Source: Amoebophrya sp. AT5.2 (taxonomy: Eukaryota > Sar > Dinophyceae > Syndiniales > Amoebophryaceae). From it: a stretch of 19,935 nucleotides of DNA. Positions 18,260 through 19,935 of this stretch are shown piece by piece. The notes under the pieces were generated by a model. The model made no database searches. It saw only the letters and a program-made list of their open reading frames with translations, and was not told the DNA's origin. The DNA is taken from assembly GCA_005223375.1 (NCBI GenBank), contig RXOD01004612.1, positions 1-19,935 on the forward strand, given 5' to 3'. Every line of letters starts with the position of its first letter. Positions within the stretch are counted from its first letter, which is position 1. The translations under genes and the position numbers were made by a program.

Positions 18260-19755
18260 CTAGTCGCGATTTTTCACTCCGAGTCCGAAGTAGCTTTCTG
18301 CCTGGGAAATAGCGTGCATCGCTTTCGTCGCGGCTTCCCGGAAGCCTTCCGGCAAAGTGTCGGGGTGAACTTCTACACGGAGTTTCTTGATCGCGATCTT
18401 GAGTTTTGCCCGATCTTCTGACTCCTCTTCTGTAACACCAAGAATTCGATGCGCGGCCTCACGAGTTAACGACTCCTGTCCGGCACTTGCAGACCCGGCT
18501 GCGTCGTTGATGCTGTCGACCTTGCGTTTCCTCCGCAGAATCTTCTGCGGATGCTCGCCGATCTGAGGTGGCCGCTTCGATCCGTCCCCGATCTGCTCCG
18601 GCTTCAGCGACATGCTACGATTGTCGAACGGCTTGTTCTCTCTGAGTATCCTGGCCATAGCTTCCGCGCCCGTCTCGTTTTGCTCTCGCCACCCGCTTTT
18701 CTCTGCCAGAGCTATTCCAGCGGGATTTGCAAACACACCAGTTGTCGCATCGTAGCACGACGTGTGCCACACAGTGAAGCTTATTGTTTCCTTCACGACC
18801 AGAAAAGCTGAGAGCTCGGCGGGCGGCCATGCGGAGGTCCCGAAAACATACAGTTTCTGGCGCAGGTAGGTCCTGAGAGCAAATTATTTGGGCTCAGGAA
18901 CAGGATTCGCATTCGCTTTCGCGCTAAGGGAGTATAGGTCTTTTACTTAGGTCTCTATATCGTTTACTCCTTATTCCACACACGCGCGCCGCGGGACATC
19001 CATGGACAAGATGACGGTGGGCCTGGGCGTAGGGGTGATACTCCTGAAATTAGTTGCACCAGCATATAGCATTGATATATTCATAATTCATACGATAAAT
19101 TTAAAGTATATACTGAAGTACGTATGTTATACCTTTCTGCCCTCGTGGCGCACGCAGCAAAACCCGTGCGCTCTTGTTCGTCGGTAAAATCGTGCACGAT
19201 CGTCCCTTTGTTATGATCCAAAACGTCAAAGATGCGCTTCTCCGAAACCACGCGCTTTTGTACCAGGGCGCTCGTCGTCACAACACTGCAGTACTGCTCT
19301 CCCACGTCATCACCTGTGGTCTCGCAACTTTTTACCAGATGCCGATACAATTCTTCGCCTGCCTCGGTCTCGGTGCCGATAACGTAAATCATATGCAAAT
19401 CCCGCGGCTTCACGTCGCAATATTCCATCCCCAGCGATGCGAAATGTGCGCAGATTTCTTTTCCGTGATACGTCCAACAACTGCGCATTTTGCGGATCTT
19501 TTCCAGTTCTTCCTCCGCACTCTCGGAAAAGTGAAAGTCCCACGACGGGTAGTGCGCCTTCTGCTCCTTCCAGATACGCCATTCGCCAGTTTGAAGGTCC
19601 TGAACCCGCGCCGTATCCGGAATTTCGTCGCAAGTCTGGAAACTCGGCTTCTTGTTGATCATGACACCAGCCATGCAGCGCATCTGGTGACCAAGACGGC
19701 AGGAGTGCACGTGGGCAACGGGGCCGCCAATCTGTTTTGCGTTTTTGCTTGGCAT
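18260..19755 (-). CDS. Protein with a C-terminal J-like domain (2 exons, 411 aa)
   Basis: J domains stimulate the ATPase of Hsp70 through a conserved HPD tripeptide. Exon 1 runs 19755-19133 from ATG (MPSKNAKQIGG); exon 2 runs 18872-18260. They join in phase 2 (RAE-R-TYLRQKLYVFG) over a 260-nt intron (donor GTATAA, acceptor TCTCAG), giving exactly 1236 nt. Residues about 343-408 read as a J domain: REAAHRILGVTEEESED, a basic helix (AKLKIAIKKLRVEV), HPD at 377-379, then EGFREAATKAMHAISQAESYF. The N-terminal 340 residues are not recognised. They include Cys/His-rich pieces (HVHSCRLGHQMRCMAG) and a globular-looking stretch (ELSAFLVVKETISFTVWHTS). A basic linker (KILRRKRKVD, about 308-317) could be a nuclear signal. 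There is no Gly/Phe or zinc-finger region, so it would be a class C J protein. The minus ORF is open upstream of 19755 without another ATG, so an extra 5' exon is possible. Confidence 0.78.
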
Positions 19756-19935
19756 CGGAAGCAAATGGCACCGACTAACTTTGCGTGACCCTCTTCCGAT
19801 TCTCAGCGGGAATTTGAAAGGCAAAAAATAATGAGGACGAAGTCGTCGCTATACCACCCTACCAGCCCGAGATAGCGCATGTTCGTGGTGGAAGATCGTC
19901 GATTATGAACATTTCTATCGTTCCTTCGATAGCGA
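19756..19935. other. Right edge, upstream of the J-domain gene
   Basis: The J-protein reading frame stays open on the minus strand to a TAG near 19850, with no ATG beyond 19755. Past that I see no coding signal before the window ends. Confidence 0.4.

Noticed and set aside
19174..19788. Plus-strand 204-codon ORF
   Set aside because: It is antisense to exon 1 of the J-domain gene, whose frame joins in phase to the exon encoding the HPD motif.
1..19935. CRISPR arrays, insertion sequences, bacterial operons
   Set aside because: No spaced direct repeats of array type, no transposase frames, and the genes are clearly spliced eukaryotic ones.

Overview
This window looks like a compact, intron-rich nuclear locus of a unicellular eukaryote. 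There are no bacterial features. All six gene models I can support lie on the minus strand, head to tail. Unidirectional tandem arrays of short-intron genes at about one gene per 3 kb fit an alveolate, and among those best a dinoflagellate-lineage organism with a small genome (for example a Syndiniales parasite). That placement is inference; the sequence contains no rRNA or organelle marker to settle it.

Layout, right to left in the direction of transcription. (1) 19755-18260: two-exon gene for a 411-residue protein with a J-like domain, including the HPD tripeptide, at its extreme C terminus. (2) 17320-13296: two-exon gene for a 1272-residue, mostly disordered, tail-anchored protein with N-terminal helices and a SNARE-like heptad segment before the membrane anchor. 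(3) 12026-10869: three-exon p47/Shp1-type p97 adaptor (SEP plus UBX). (4) about 9891-7466: multi-exon gene for an extracellular-type protein with a cadherin-like repeat and a laminin IV (laminin B) domain; its 5' end is unresolved. (5) 6419-1852: complete eleven-exon SEC24, the COPII cargo adaptor. (6) 508-163: first exon of an unrecognised gene running off the left edge. Between them are roughly 0.9-1.4 kb stretches with little recognisable content, apart from a long hairpin at 870-948, a small repeat cluster at 17468-17564 and two short plus-strand ORFs around 12.6-13.1 kb.

Intron boundaries were set by hand, from reading-frame continuity and from protein-family continuity where a family was recognised. 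The SEC24, p47-like, SNARE-like and J-protein models each come out an exact multiple of three. All 22 inferred introns begin with GTA and end with AG, and 14 of the 22 begin with GTAC, an unusual donor.

Three of the six genes point to the secretory membrane system: SEC24 (ER export), a p47-like protein (p97-dependent membrane fusion or ERAD) and a possible tail-anchored SNARE-like protein. The laminin-domain protein would be a secretory client. Whether this neighbourhood means anything functionally is open.
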